Of a DNA stretch of 64,000 nucleotides, positions 18,283 through 26,172 are shown in pieces; the first letter of the stretch is position 1, and each line of letters begins with the position of its first letter. The translations under genes and the position numbers were made by a program. The DNA lies in contig JAISAO010000070.1 in NCBI GenBank assembly GCA_031266665.1, positions 1-64,000 of the forward strand. Reading direction: 5' to 3'. This DNA comes from Propionibacteriaceae bacterium (GTDB lineage: Bacteria; Actinomycetota; Actinomycetes; Propionibacteriales; Propionibacteriaceae). The notes under the pieces are model-generated. The model made no database searches, was not told where the DNA came from, and saw nothing but the letters and a program-made list of their open reading frames with translations.

Positions 18283-20532
18283 ATGGCCGACCGTCCGCTG
18301 CGCATTGCGATGGTGTCTTTGCACACCTCGCCCATCGACTCGCCCGGCTCGGGGGACGCCGGCGGCATGAACGTGGTGGAGTGGCACCAGGCCATGGCCC
18401 TGGCCGAGTTGGGCCATGAGGTTGAGTTGTTGACGCGGCGGGGCGACCCTGGGCTGCCCGACGCCATCGCCCTGGGACCGGGGGTGACGTTGCGCCACCT
18501 GACCGCCGGACCGCCCGCCCGACTGGCCAAGTCGGCCATTGACCAGCACATCCCGGAATTCACCGAGGCCCTGGCCGAGTTGGTCGACTCCGGCCAAGCC
18601 CGGCCCTACGACCTGATCCACTCCCAACACTGGATGTCGGGGGCGGCGGCCCTGCCGCTGGCCCGGGCCTGGGGCATCCCCCACCTCCAGAGCTACCACT
18701 CCGTGGCCGCCACACCGGGGTCGGCCCTGTCGGACGGCGAGCCGCCCGAGTCGCCGGCCCGAGTGCCGGGCGAGGCCGCCTTGGCCCGGGAGTCCGATCT
18801 GGTGGTGGCGATCTCGGCGGCCGAGGCCCGGACGGTGATCGAGCGCTGCGGGGCCGACCCGGATCGGGTGGCCATCGTCCCCCCGGGGGTCGACCAGGAC
18901 CTCTTCCGCCCCCTGGCCCCGAACGAGGCGGCGGCGCCGACACCGCCCGGGACAGGCCCGGCCCTGCCGCCGGAGGTCGACCTGACCCGCCACAAACGTG
19001 GCTTCATAGTCTTCGCCGCCCGCCTCCAACCGCTCAAAGCCCCCGATCTGGCCATCGCCGGCTTGGCCCATGTGCCCGAGCCGATCCGGCCCGACCTGAT
19101 AGTGGCCGGGGACGACTCGCCCGACTTCGCCGACTATCCGGCCTATCTCCACGCCCTGGTGGACGAGTTCGGCCTAGACGATTACGTCCACCTCGTCGGC
19201 CCCCAGGACCGGGCCGGGCTGGCCTGGCTGTTGCGCCGGGCCGTGCTCTGCCTGGTGCCCTCGCACTCCGAGACCTTCGGCCTGGTCGCCTTGGAGGCGG
19301 CCGCCTCCGGCACACCGGTCCTGGCCGCCGCCCGGGGCGGGCTGCGCGAGGCCGTGGTCCACGGCGAGTCCGGCCGGCTGATGGACTCGCGCCAGCCCGA
19401 GGACTGGGGCGTGGCCATGACCAAGTTGTTGTCCGACCGGCGGGGGCTGGCCGGCATGGGCGTGGTCGCCCGGGTCCACGCCCGCCGCTTCAGCTGGGCG
19501 GCCACGGCCTCCCAGTTGGAACGCCTCTACCGTCAGGTCCTGCTTCCGACGGGGCGGGCGACGGCCCTGCCCGACCCCGCCGCCACCACCGGCTCCGACT
19601 CAACCCCCGGCTCTGGTCCCGGTTCAACCCACGACTCCGCCGCCACCGACGCCGAGCCCACCCCGCCGGGGACGAGCCCGTCCGGCGACGCCGAGCGGCG
19701 CCCGACCAGCCCGGCCGACCGACCGGCCCGGCGCCGCCAAGCACAACGTTATTTGTTCTTGCACGCCCACCCGGACGACGAGACGCTGGGGACCGGCCCG
19801 ATCATCTTGGCCCTGGTCCGCGCCGGGGCCGAGCCGATCATCGTCACGGCCACCCGGGGCGAATTGGGCGAGGTCACACCACGGGTGGCCCGGACCCTCG
19901 GCCGGGCCGGGCTGACCACCCGCCGCCTGAGCGAGCGGACCCGCGCCATCGCTCAGCTCGGCGCCTGGGACGCCGGTTTCCTGGGCACGCCGCCCAACCG
20001 GGCGCCCGGCCAAGACCCCAGGGTCTACTCCGACTCCGGCATGGCCTGGGTGACGCCGACTGTGGCCGGCCCGGCCCCGCAGTCGCCGGCCACAGCCCTC
20101 TGCCGGGCGCCGCTGGACGAGGTGGTGGCGGATGTCGTGGCCTGCGCCCGACACTGGCGGGCCGACAGCTTGGTCAGCTACGACGCCGCCGGCGGCTACG
20201 GCCACCCAGACCATGTGCGCTGCCACCAGGCCGGGCGGCGGGCCGCCCGGGAGCTGGGCCTGCCCTTCTGGGAGATCGTCACCCCCCAGACCGGCGCCGG
20301 CGCCAGCACTGGGACCGACAGCGCCGAGGTGACGGTGTACGAGGCCGGACCCGGCCTGGAGCGTCTGATCGCCGCCCATCAGGCTTACTCCAGCCAATTC
20401 ACGGTCACGGCCGACCATCAAGGACTGGTCCACGTCGGCGGCCAGGCCGCCCCACTGCTGGCCCGAGCCGGCCTCAGACTGATTCTGCCCCCCAGCGACG
20501 GGCCGGACTCCTCCGGCGACGGGCCCGACTGA
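18283..20532 (+). CDS. Fused mycothiol enzymes: MshA glycosyltransferase and MshB deacetylase
   Basis: The protein has 749 residues. Residues 1 to about 415 are a GT4 glycosyltransferase of the MshA type: SLHTSPIDSPGSGDAGGMNV at the N-terminus, HSQHWMSG, VPPGVDQDLFRPL, and the donor-site motif SETFGLVALEAAASGTPV near 330. MshA makes GlcNAc-inositol phosphate. A Pro/Ser/Thr/Asp linker (about 420-490) follows. Residues 490-749 are a PIG-L/MshB-type zinc deacetylase with HAHPDDETLG (zinc His/Asp) and the second histidine in GGYGHPDH; MshB removes the acetyl group from GlcNAc-inositol. Both are normally separate, often unlinked genes. No frameshift or stop separates the halves. TAGGTT lies six bases before the ATG, so the transcript may be leaderless. 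Confidence 0.93.
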   Translation: MADRPLRIAMVSLHTSPIDSPGSGDAGGMNVVEWHQAMALAELGHEVELLTRRGDPGLPDAIALGPGVTLRHLTAGPPARLAKSAIDQHIPEFTEALAELVDSGQARPYDLIHSQHWMSGAAALPLARAWGIPHLQSYHSVAATPGSALSDGEPPESPARVPGEAALARESDLVVAISAAEARTVIERCGADPDRVAIVPPGVDQDLFRPLAPNEAAAPTPPGTGPALPPEVDLTRHKRGFIVFAARLQPLKAPDLAIAGLAHVPEPIRPDLIVAGDDSPDFADYPAYLHALVDEFGLDDYVHLVGPQDRAGLAWLLRRAVLCLVPSHSETFGLVALEAAASGTPVLAAARGGLREAVVHGESGRLMDSRQPEDWGVAMTKLLSDRRGLAGMGVVARVHARRFSWAATASQLERLYRQVLLPTGRATALPDPAATTGSDSTPGSGPGSTHDSAATDAEPTPPGTSPSGDAERRPTSPADRPARRRQAQRYLFLHAHPDDETLGTGPIILALVRAGAEPIIVTATRGELGEVTPRVARTLGRAGLTTRRLSERTRAIAQLGAWDAGFLGTPPNRAPGQDPRVYSDSGMAWVTPTVAGPAPQSPATALCRAPLDEVVADVVACARHWRADSLVSYDAAGGYGHPDHVRCHQAGRRAARELGLPFWEIVTPQTGAGASTGTDSAEVTVYEAGPGLERLIAAHQAYSSQFTVTADHQGLVHVGGQAAPLLARAGLRLILPPSDGPDSSGDGPD

Positions 20533-20773
20533 CACCCCCACCGTCGGGCTGAAACGCCGGCCTCGACGATGGCTGGCGCGCGGCGACGGGCCGGACCAGA
20601 CCGCCCGGGCCGGACCGAGCGGTCTCGCCGACTCGCCCCGAGGCCGGCCGGCCGGAGGCGGTCGAAGCTGAGGCTGGTGCGCGGCGAGATCACACCGCCC
20701 ACCGTGACACCATCCCGCGTCATCTCGGACTTGATCCGGGATGGCGGCCAGCGGGAGACGCTCCCGCCCGGCC
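20533..20773. other. Intergenic region with REP-like hairpin
   Basis: No gene is seen. It separates the convergent mshA-mshB and response-regulator genes and contains the hairpin at 20721-20743. Confidence 0.4.
20721..20743. repeat. REP-like palindrome
   Basis: CATCTCGGA, a five-base loop CTTGA, then TCCGGGATG: nine-base arms with one wobble. The wording is nearly that of the extragenic palindromes common in Alphaproteobacteria. It lies between convergent genes, so it may also act as a terminator. Confidence 0.6.
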
Positions 20774-21469
20774 TCAGCCCAGGGTGGTGGTGGATTGGCC
20801 GGGGCGGACCAGACCGTTCTCGTAGGCCCAGACGACGACGTGGACTCGGTCGCGCAGGGCTAGCTTGGTCAAGATGTTGCCCACATGGGTTTTGACGGTG
20901 GTCTCGGAGACGAATAGTTTAGCCGCGATCTCGGCGTTGGTCAGTCCCTCGGCCACGGCCAGGAAAACGTCGCGTTCCCTGGGCGTCAACTGCTCCAAGG
21001 GGTCGGCCGCCGGCTCGGCGGACTCGCCCTGGTGCGGCAGCTCGGCGGCAAAGAGGTCGAGCATGCGCCGGGTCAGGCGGGGCGAGATGGCGGCGTCGCC
21101 GGCCGCCACCGCCCGGATGGCCGTCACCAGGTCGTCCGGCCGGACGTCTTTGAGCAGGAAGCCGGAGGCCCCGGCCTTGAGCGCCCCGAAGGCGTACTCG
21201 TCCAGGTCGAAGGTGGTCAAGACGATGACCTTGGCGGCCGGGGCACGCTCGACCAGCCGCCGGGTGGCCTCAATCCCGTCCATCCCCGGCATTCGGACGT
21301 CCATCAAGACCACATCCGGTTTGAGGGCCGCCGCCTGGGCCAGGGCCGTCCGCCCGTCGGCCGCCTCGCCCACCACCTTGATGTCTGGCTCGGCCCGCAG
21401 AACCATGGCGAAGCCCATGCGCATCAAGGACTGGTCGTCCACCAATAGGACTCTGATCGGCTCGGACAT
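20774..21469 (-). CDS. NarL/FixJ-type response regulator
   Basis: The 231-residue protein has a receiver domain at residues 5-122 with acidic pocket DD (11-12) and phospho-acceptor D57 in DVVLMDVRMPG. A linker leads to a LuxR-type helix-turn-helix (about 160-220; LTPRERDVFLAVAEGLTNAEIA and VSETTVKTHVGNILTKL). It is the last gene of a minus-strand run: ABC ATPase, permease, histidine kinase, regulator. The kinase ends 200 bp upstream. It probably controls that ABC exporter. Confidence 0.92.
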   Translation of the reverse strand: MSEPIRVLLVDDQSLMRMGFAMVLRAEPDIKVVGEAADGRTALAQAAALKPDVVLMDVRMPGMDGIEATRRLVERAPAAKVIVLTTFDLDEYAFGALKAGASGFLLKDVRPDDLVTAIRAVAAGDAAISPRLTRRMLDLFAAELPHQGESAEPAADPLEQLTPRERDVFLAVAEGLTNAEIAAKLFVSETTVKTHVGNILTKLALRDRVHVVVWAYENGLVRPGQSTTTLG

Positions 21470-21504
21470 GGACCCATCTTGTCACGCCCGGCTCACCGGG
21501 GCTT

Positions 21505-21680
21505 GACCCATCCCCCGGCCCGGCCGGGAGACGGCCCGTCGGCCCTCGTCCACCCCGGACCACCGGCCGGCGCCCCCTCCACCGGTCCGGCCGGAGGCCG
21601 GCCCGTCAGTCCTCCTCACAGGGAAGTCCCGATGGCCATTGACCCCCGGCCCGGCCGGAGGTTGGCCCGTCAGTCCTCGT
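21505..21680. repeat. Degenerate direct repeats containing the kinase 3' end
   Basis: Three copies of a roughly 30-45-bp unit, with core GGCCGGAGG and CCCGTCAGTCCTC, lie at about 21511-21549, 21586-21614 and 21650-21678. The third includes the stop codon region of the histidine kinase gene. This looks like local duplication followed by decay. Confidence 0.6.
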
Positions 21681-23004
21681 CCTCGTCCAGACCCTCCAGG
21701 GGCAAGGTGGCGTGGACCCGCCAACCGCCGCCGGGGCGGGGGCCGGCCTCCAGCGCGCCGCCCCAGACCGCGACCCGTTGGCGCATGCCGACCAGGCCGT
21801 GGCCCGAGCCGGACCCGACGACGGCCAGCGGGCTGGCCCCGGGGGCGTTGTCGACCGTGATGTCGATCCGGTCGGGGGTCGGCCGGCTGATCTGAACCGT
21901 CACCTCGGGAGAGGCGGGGGCGTGGCGCAAGACATTGGTCAAGGCCTCTTGGACGATGCGGTAGACCGTCAGCCCGAAGGCGGCGTCCTGTGGCAACGTG
22001 GTCGACAAATTAATTTTCGCCGGTAGGCCGGATTGTCTAAGCGAGGCCACCAGGTCACCCAGGTCGTTCAGGCTCGGCTGGGGTTTGAGGTCGGCCTCGG
22101 AGCGGACGAAGGCCAGTAGGCGGCGCATGTCGCCGACCGCCCGGCGGCCGGTGTGGGAGATCTCGGCCATGGCCTTGGCGGCGGCCTCCGGCTCGCTCCG
22201 CACCAGCCGGGCCGCCCCGTCGGACAGGGTCACCATGACGGCCAGGGAGTGGGACACGATGTCGTGCAACTCGCGGGCGATCCGGGAGCGCTCGGCGGCC
22301 ACGGCCAACTCGGCCCGCTGGTCCCGCTGCTCCGACAACAAGCGGTTGCGCTCCACCAAGGTGTCGACGTAGCCCCGGCGGGTGCCGCGCAGGATGGCGA
22401 AGGCGCTGGCCGCCAGGTTGATGACCAAGGTGATGGTGAACTGGCCCCGCCAAGAGACCGTCAAAGAGCCCCATTCCTGGGTCTGGAAGACGGCCATGAA
22501 GGAGGCGTGGAGCGCCAGGTCGACCCCCAGGCAGATCCAGGCCAGCAGGGTCGTCAGGCGCTGGCAGATGTAATACAGGGCGAACCAGAGGAAGACCCAG
22601 GCACCGATGCCGACGGCCGGCTGGTGGACTTGGAAGGCCAGCGTCCAGAGCACCTGGAAGCCGGTGGCGGCGAAGAAGAAGGCCATCGGCTGGCGCCATT
22701 GCCACAACCAGAAGGCCACTGTCGTGGCCAGGAAACCGGCCGTCACCACGGCCACCGCCCAGGCTGACGGCCGCAGCATCGGGGTGCCCAGGAAGGCCAT
22801 GGCGCCGAGGTACATCCAGGCGATGCCGCCGGGGCCGAAAATCGCTATCAACCCGGCGCAGGCGACCATCAGAACCCGCGTCACCTGGGCGCGGCGGCCG
22901 GTCCAGCGACCGAGTTGGACCGCGGTCGGCGGGATGGACCACAGGCCCGGGGTGCGGCCGGGGCGCGGCTCGGCTTGATCGTCCTGGGTCAGGGGGGTGG
23001 CCAT
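21670..23004 (-). CDS. Two-component sensor histidine kinase (NarL partner type)
   Basis: The 444-residue protein has an N-terminal membrane domain with about six segments (roughly 40-195) and no large outside loop. The H-box RELHDIVSHSLAVM lies near 245 (HisKA_3; the histidine in ELHD is the autophosphorylation site). The HATPase_c domain has an N-box at EALTNVLRHAP and a G-box at GSGHGLVGMRQRV. The acidic tail ends DEDED. It senses from within the membrane and phosphorylates the adjacent response regulator. The membrane-sensing layout is common in kinases that respond to cell-envelope antibiotics. Confidence 0.92.
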   Translation of the reverse strand: MATPLTQDDQAEPRPGRTPGLWSIPPTAVQLGRWTGRRAQVTRVLMVACAGLIAIFGPGGIAWMYLGAMAFLGTPMLRPSAWAVAVVTAGFLATTVAFWLWQWRQPMAFFFAATGFQVLWTLAFQVHQPAVGIGAWVFLWFALYYICQRLTTLLAWICLGVDLALHASFMAVFQTQEWGSLTVSWRGQFTITLVINLAASAFAILRGTRRGYVDTLVERNRLLSEQRDQRAELAVAAERSRIARELHDIVSHSLAVMVTLSDGAARLVRSEPEAAAKAMAEISHTGRRAVGDMRRLLAFVRSEADLKPQPSLNDLGDLVASLRQSGLPAKINLSTTLPQDAAFGLTVYRIVQEALTNVLRHAPASPEVTVQISRPTPDRIDITVDNAPGASPLAVVGSGSGHGLVGMRQRVAVWGGALEAGPRPGGGWRVHATLPLEGLDEDED

Positions 23005-23179
23005 CGGCGATCTCCTTCCGCTCGACTGGCCACGAGCCTACTGGTGCCGCGAAGGCCGGGGAAAGGCCAAGGGCGCCCGGAGGGAACGGGCGCCCTTGGT
23101 GGGGGGGTCGGTGCGGCTATGGAGTGCGCCGCCGCCCTGGACATTCGGCCTGCCGACGCGCGGGACTCAGGCTCAGGGC

Positions 23180-24037
23180 TCAGGCGTCCCGTTCGTGGAA
23201 CAGGCCGCCGACCACGATCAGGCCGATGGCGATCCAGCCGCAGCCCATGGCGTAACCGCCGAGCACCCCGCCGTAGCTCGGGTCGTAGGAGGTCGACCAG
23301 GTCTGGCCGGCGACGTGCTCGGGCAGGAAGGCGGACACCTCCAGGCACCAGTCCAGCCCGACGACGGCGGCCAGCGCCAACATGATCGGGGCCAGGAAGG
23401 TCAGCCCCAGGGCCAGGCTGACCCCGCCCACCGCCGAGCGGGTGGCGACGGTCAAGAAGAAGGCCACCAAACCGATGACGACGCTGTAGAAGACCATCCC
23501 CAGCAGCAGCCGGAGGTCGCCCCAGCCCACTTGGACAGGGATGCCGCGGACCGCCAGCAGGCCGCTGATCAGCGCCTGGCCCGAGGCCATGGCCACGGCC
23601 GCGCCGCCGGCCAGCAGGCTGGCGCTGGCAGCGGTCTGGCAGACCAGCAGAGTGCGGCGGCGGGGCACGGCGCACAGGCTCGACCGGATGGCGCCGGAGC
23701 CGTATTCGCTGGCGGCGCCGAGGGCGCCTATCACCAAGGCGACGAACTGGACGATGTATTGCGCCAGCCGTGAAACCATCCTGGCGGGGTGGGCGGGCGA
23801 GTCGACTGCGTAATCCTCCGCCTCGACGGCCAAGGCGTAAATCGCGCCCATCCCGACCGTGGCCACGACCATGACGGCCAAGGCCCAGCGGGTGGAACGC
23901 AGCGACAGCAGCTTGATCAACTCGGAGCGCAACACCCTGGGCCAGGTCAGCCCGACCGGCCGGCCGGCCGGGCGGGTCGGGCGGGCCAAGGCGGCGGGGG
24001 TGGTGGTGGGGGCGAGGGCGTCGGTGGTGGTGGTCAC
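23180..24037 (-). CDS. ABC-2 type transporter permease
   Basis: The 285-residue protein has an N-terminal cytoplasmic tail rich in threonine and proline (to about residue 45) and six hydrophobic segments, the first being ALAVMVVATVGMGAIYALAV. The motif SELIKLLSLRSTRWAL before it is typical of permeases in antibiotic or lipid exporters. It lies 13 bp after the ATPase gene. The kinase/regulator pair follows, so this is a two-component-linked exporter. Confidence 0.85.
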   Translation of the reverse strand: MTTTTDALAPTTTPAALARPTRPAGRPVGLTWPRVLRSELIKLLSLRSTRWALAVMVVATVGMGAIYALAVEAEDYAVDSPAHPARMVSRLAQYIVQFVALVIGALGAASEYGSGAIRSSLCAVPRRRTLLVCQTAASASLLAGGAAVAMASGQALISGLLAVRGIPVQVGWGDLRLLLGMVFYSVVIGLVAFFLTVATRSAVGGVSLALGLTFLAPIMLALAAVVGLDWCLEVSAFLPEHVAGQTWSTSYDPSYGGVLGGYAMGCGWIAIGLIVVGGLFHERDA

Positions 24038-24050
24038 AGTGGGAACCTCT

Positions 24051-24965
24051 CTAAACCAGGGCGGTGGAACGGTAATCGACGGCGCCCTCGGTCAGCCCGA
24101 GGTAGGCGTCTTCGAGCGAGCTGATGATCGGGGTCAATTCCGACAGCACCCAGCCGTAGGCGGCGGCCGTCTGGCCGATGGGCAGCGGGGCCAGGCCGTG
24201 CAACACCAAGCTGTCGGACGACTCGATGGTGACGTTGACGCCGGGGAGCTGGCCCAGGACACGGATGATGTCGGCGATCTGGGGGGAGGACACCCGGGTG
24301 GCGGTCTCGGAGGCCTGGGACAGCAACTGTTCGACCGGTTTGTCCGCCAGCAGCCGGCCCTGGCCGATGACGATCAGGTGGTCGGCCGTCTGGGCCATCT
24401 CGCTCATCAAGTGGGAGGACAAGAAAACGGTCCGGCCCTCGTGGGCCAGGTGGCGCACCAGGCCGCGCACCCACAGGACACCCTCCGGGTCGAGGCCGTT
24501 GACCGGCTCGTCCAAGATCAGCGCCTTGGGGTCGCCCAGCAGGGCGGCGGCGATGCCTAGGCGCTGGCCCATGCCCAGGGAGTAGGTCTTGAAGGCCTGG
24601 CGGGCGGCGTCGCCCAACCCGCACAGCTCCAGCACCTGGTCGACCCGGCGGCGGCCGATGCCTTGGCTGGCGGCCAAGGCCAGGAGATGGTCGCGGCCCG
24701 AGCGGCCACCGGGGACGCCCTTGGCGTCGAGCAGCGCCCCCACCTCGGTCAGCGGGGCCGGACAGTCGACCAGGCGACGGCCGTCGATGGTGGCCCGCCC
24801 GGCGGTCGGCTTGTCCAAGCCCAGGATCAGCCGCATGGTGGTGGACTTGCCGGCCCCGTTGGGGCCCAAGAAGCCGGTCACCAGGCCCGGCCGGATGTCG
24901 ACCGTCAGGTCGCTGACCGCCAGCTTGTCGCCGTAACGCTTGGTCAAGCCGTTCAACTCGATCAT
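24051..24965 (-). CDS. ABC transporter ATP-binding protein
   Basis: The 304-residue protein has Walker A GPNGAGKST (about 34-42), signature YSLGMGQRLGIAAAL, Walker B ALILDEP and a switch histidine in LSSHLMSEM. A C-terminal extension of about 80 residues is of the type found in bacitracin/multidrug exporters (DrrA/BcrA-like). It heads the operon ATPase-permease-kinase-regulator. It powers the ABC-2 permease; the exported compound is unknown. Confidence 0.92.
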   Translation of the reverse strand: MIELNGLTKRYGDKLAVSDLTVDIRPGLVTGFLGPNGAGKSTTMRLILGLDKPTAGRATIDGRRLVDCPAPLTEVGALLDAKGVPGGRSGRDHLLALAASQGIGRRRVDQVLELCGLGDAARQAFKTYSLGMGQRLGIAAALLGDPKALILDEPVNGLDPEGVLWVRGLVRHLAHEGRTVFLSSHLMSEMAQTADHLIVIGQGRLLADKPVEQLLSQASETATRVSSPQIADIIRVLGQLPGVNVTIESSDSLVLHGLAPLPIGQTAAAYGWVLSELTPIISSLEDAYLGLTEGAVDYRSTALV

Positions 24966-25434
24966 GTTCCTCCTCGCAATTTCAGCCGTTCACCAAACAC
25001 TAAGTCCGCCTTAGACAACCCGGGAACCTCCCTCAGGACGAGATCTCCCGCCCCGGCCTCCCTCCCCGGGATGACGCCGCCCGTTCGGAGACGGCCGACG
25101 CGGTACGGGTCAACCCTGAGCTTTGAGGACGGAGTCGCGGCGGCCGGGCGCGGATCGACCCCGAGCCCGACGCCCCGAGCCCGACGTTCTGATCCCGACG
25201 CCCGGCGTTGCGGTGGGCGGGCCGACAGGCCCGGCTCCCCGAGCCCGACGCCAGGCGTCACGGTGGGCGGGCCGGCGGACCAGGCCCACCACTCGGCCCG
25301 GTCCCGCGCTCTCGACCCCCCGGCGGCGGGCGGAGGCCGAGCCGCCGGGCGCGGGCTGGTCGGGCGGGGCGGTCCCGCCGGACGCCGGGCGGGCATTAGG
25401 GTGGGACGGCAGGCCGAGTCGAGGAGGATTTTCC
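24966..25434. other. Divergent promoter region with short repeats
   Basis: No gene is seen. CCGAGCCCGACGCC-like words recur, and a longer unit (CCCGACGCC-N-GGCGT then CGGTGGGCGGGCCG) occurs twice, at about 25193-25228 and 25242-25275. The deoD ribosome-binding site GAGGAGG is at 25421-25427. Confidence 0.45.
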
Positions 25435-26163
25435 ATGGCCACACCCCATATCGCGGCCCAACCGGGCGACTTCGCCCCCGCCGTTCTCATGCCGGGCGAC
25501 CCCAAGCGGGCCGAGCGGATGGCCCAGGCCATCTTGGACCAGCCCAAGCTGGTGACCGAGATCCGCGGCATCCCCGGTTTCACCGGCGCCTACGCCGGGG
25601 ACGGCCCCCACCGGGGCAAGCCTTTGTCGATCATGGCCTCCGGTATGGGCATGCCGTCCATCACCATCTACGCCACCGAGTTGTTCCGCTTCTTCGACGT
25701 CGAGCGGATCATCCGGGTGGGCACCGCCGGCGGCGTCTCGGACCAGGTCGACGTCGGCGACGTCTTGATAGCCGTCGGCGCCCACACCACCAGTTCGATG
25801 AACGAGCTGCGGCTGCCGGGGACCCATTTCTCAGCCGTGGCCGACCTGCGGATGGCCGCCGCCGCCCTGGCCGCCGCCGACCAGGCCGACCAGCCGGTCT
25901 TCAGCGGCTGCGTCATCAGCTCGGACCACTTCTACCTCAAGATCCCCGACCAGTTGGAGGCCCTGCGCCGCCACGGCGTCCTGGGCGTGGAGATGGAGGC
26001 CGCCGGCCTCTACGGCGTGGCCGCCGAACACGGCCGGGGCGCCCTGGCCGTCTTGACCGTCTCCGACCACCTGACCAAGACCGGCTCCGACATGACGGCC
26101 GAGCAGCGCGAGACCGTCTTCCAGGGCGCCCTCGGGCTGGCCGTGGCCGCCGCCTTCGCCTGA
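25435..26163 (+). CDS. deoD: Purine-nucleoside phosphorylase, DeoD type
   Basis: The 242-residue enzyme is of the hexameric PNP/UDP family and cleaves purine (deoxy)nucleosides with phosphate to base and (deoxy)ribose-1-phosphate. Phosphate-site motifs are VLMPGDPKRAER (N-terminus) and IIRVGTAGG. Substrate-site motif is VLGVEMEAAGLYGVA, and the catalytic aspartate lies in TVSDHLTK. A strong GAGGAGG site precedes ATG. It is convergent with the phosphomutase gene with no spacer, and both genes end inside one palindrome. It complements the pyrimidine salvage operon nearby. Confidence 0.95.
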   Translation: MATPHIAAQPGDFAPAVLMPGDPKRAERMAQAILDQPKLVTEIRGIPGFTGAYAGDGPHRGKPLSIMASGMGMPSITIYATELFRFFDVERIIRVGTAGGVSDQVDVGDVLIAVGAHTTSSMNELRLPGTHFSAVADLRMAAAALAAADQADQPVFSGCVISSDHFYLKIPDQLEALRRHGVLGVEMEAAGLYGVAAEHGRGALAVLTVSDHLTKTGSDMTAEQRETVFQGALGLAVAAAFA

Positions 26164-26172
26164 TCAGGCGAA
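26155..26172. terminator. 18-bp palindrome shared by two convergent stop codons
   Basis: TTCGCCTGA and its exact reverse complement meet at the junction of deoD and the phosphomutase gene. Both proteins therefore end Phe-Ala-stop, and the two stop codons abut. It might form a short hairpin but lacks a loop, so terminator function is doubtful. Confidence 0.45.

Noticed and set aside
20533-20773. Short plus-strand frame after mshA-mshB
   Set aside because: Arginine/proline-rich, no ribosome-binding site, and it covers the REP-like hairpin.
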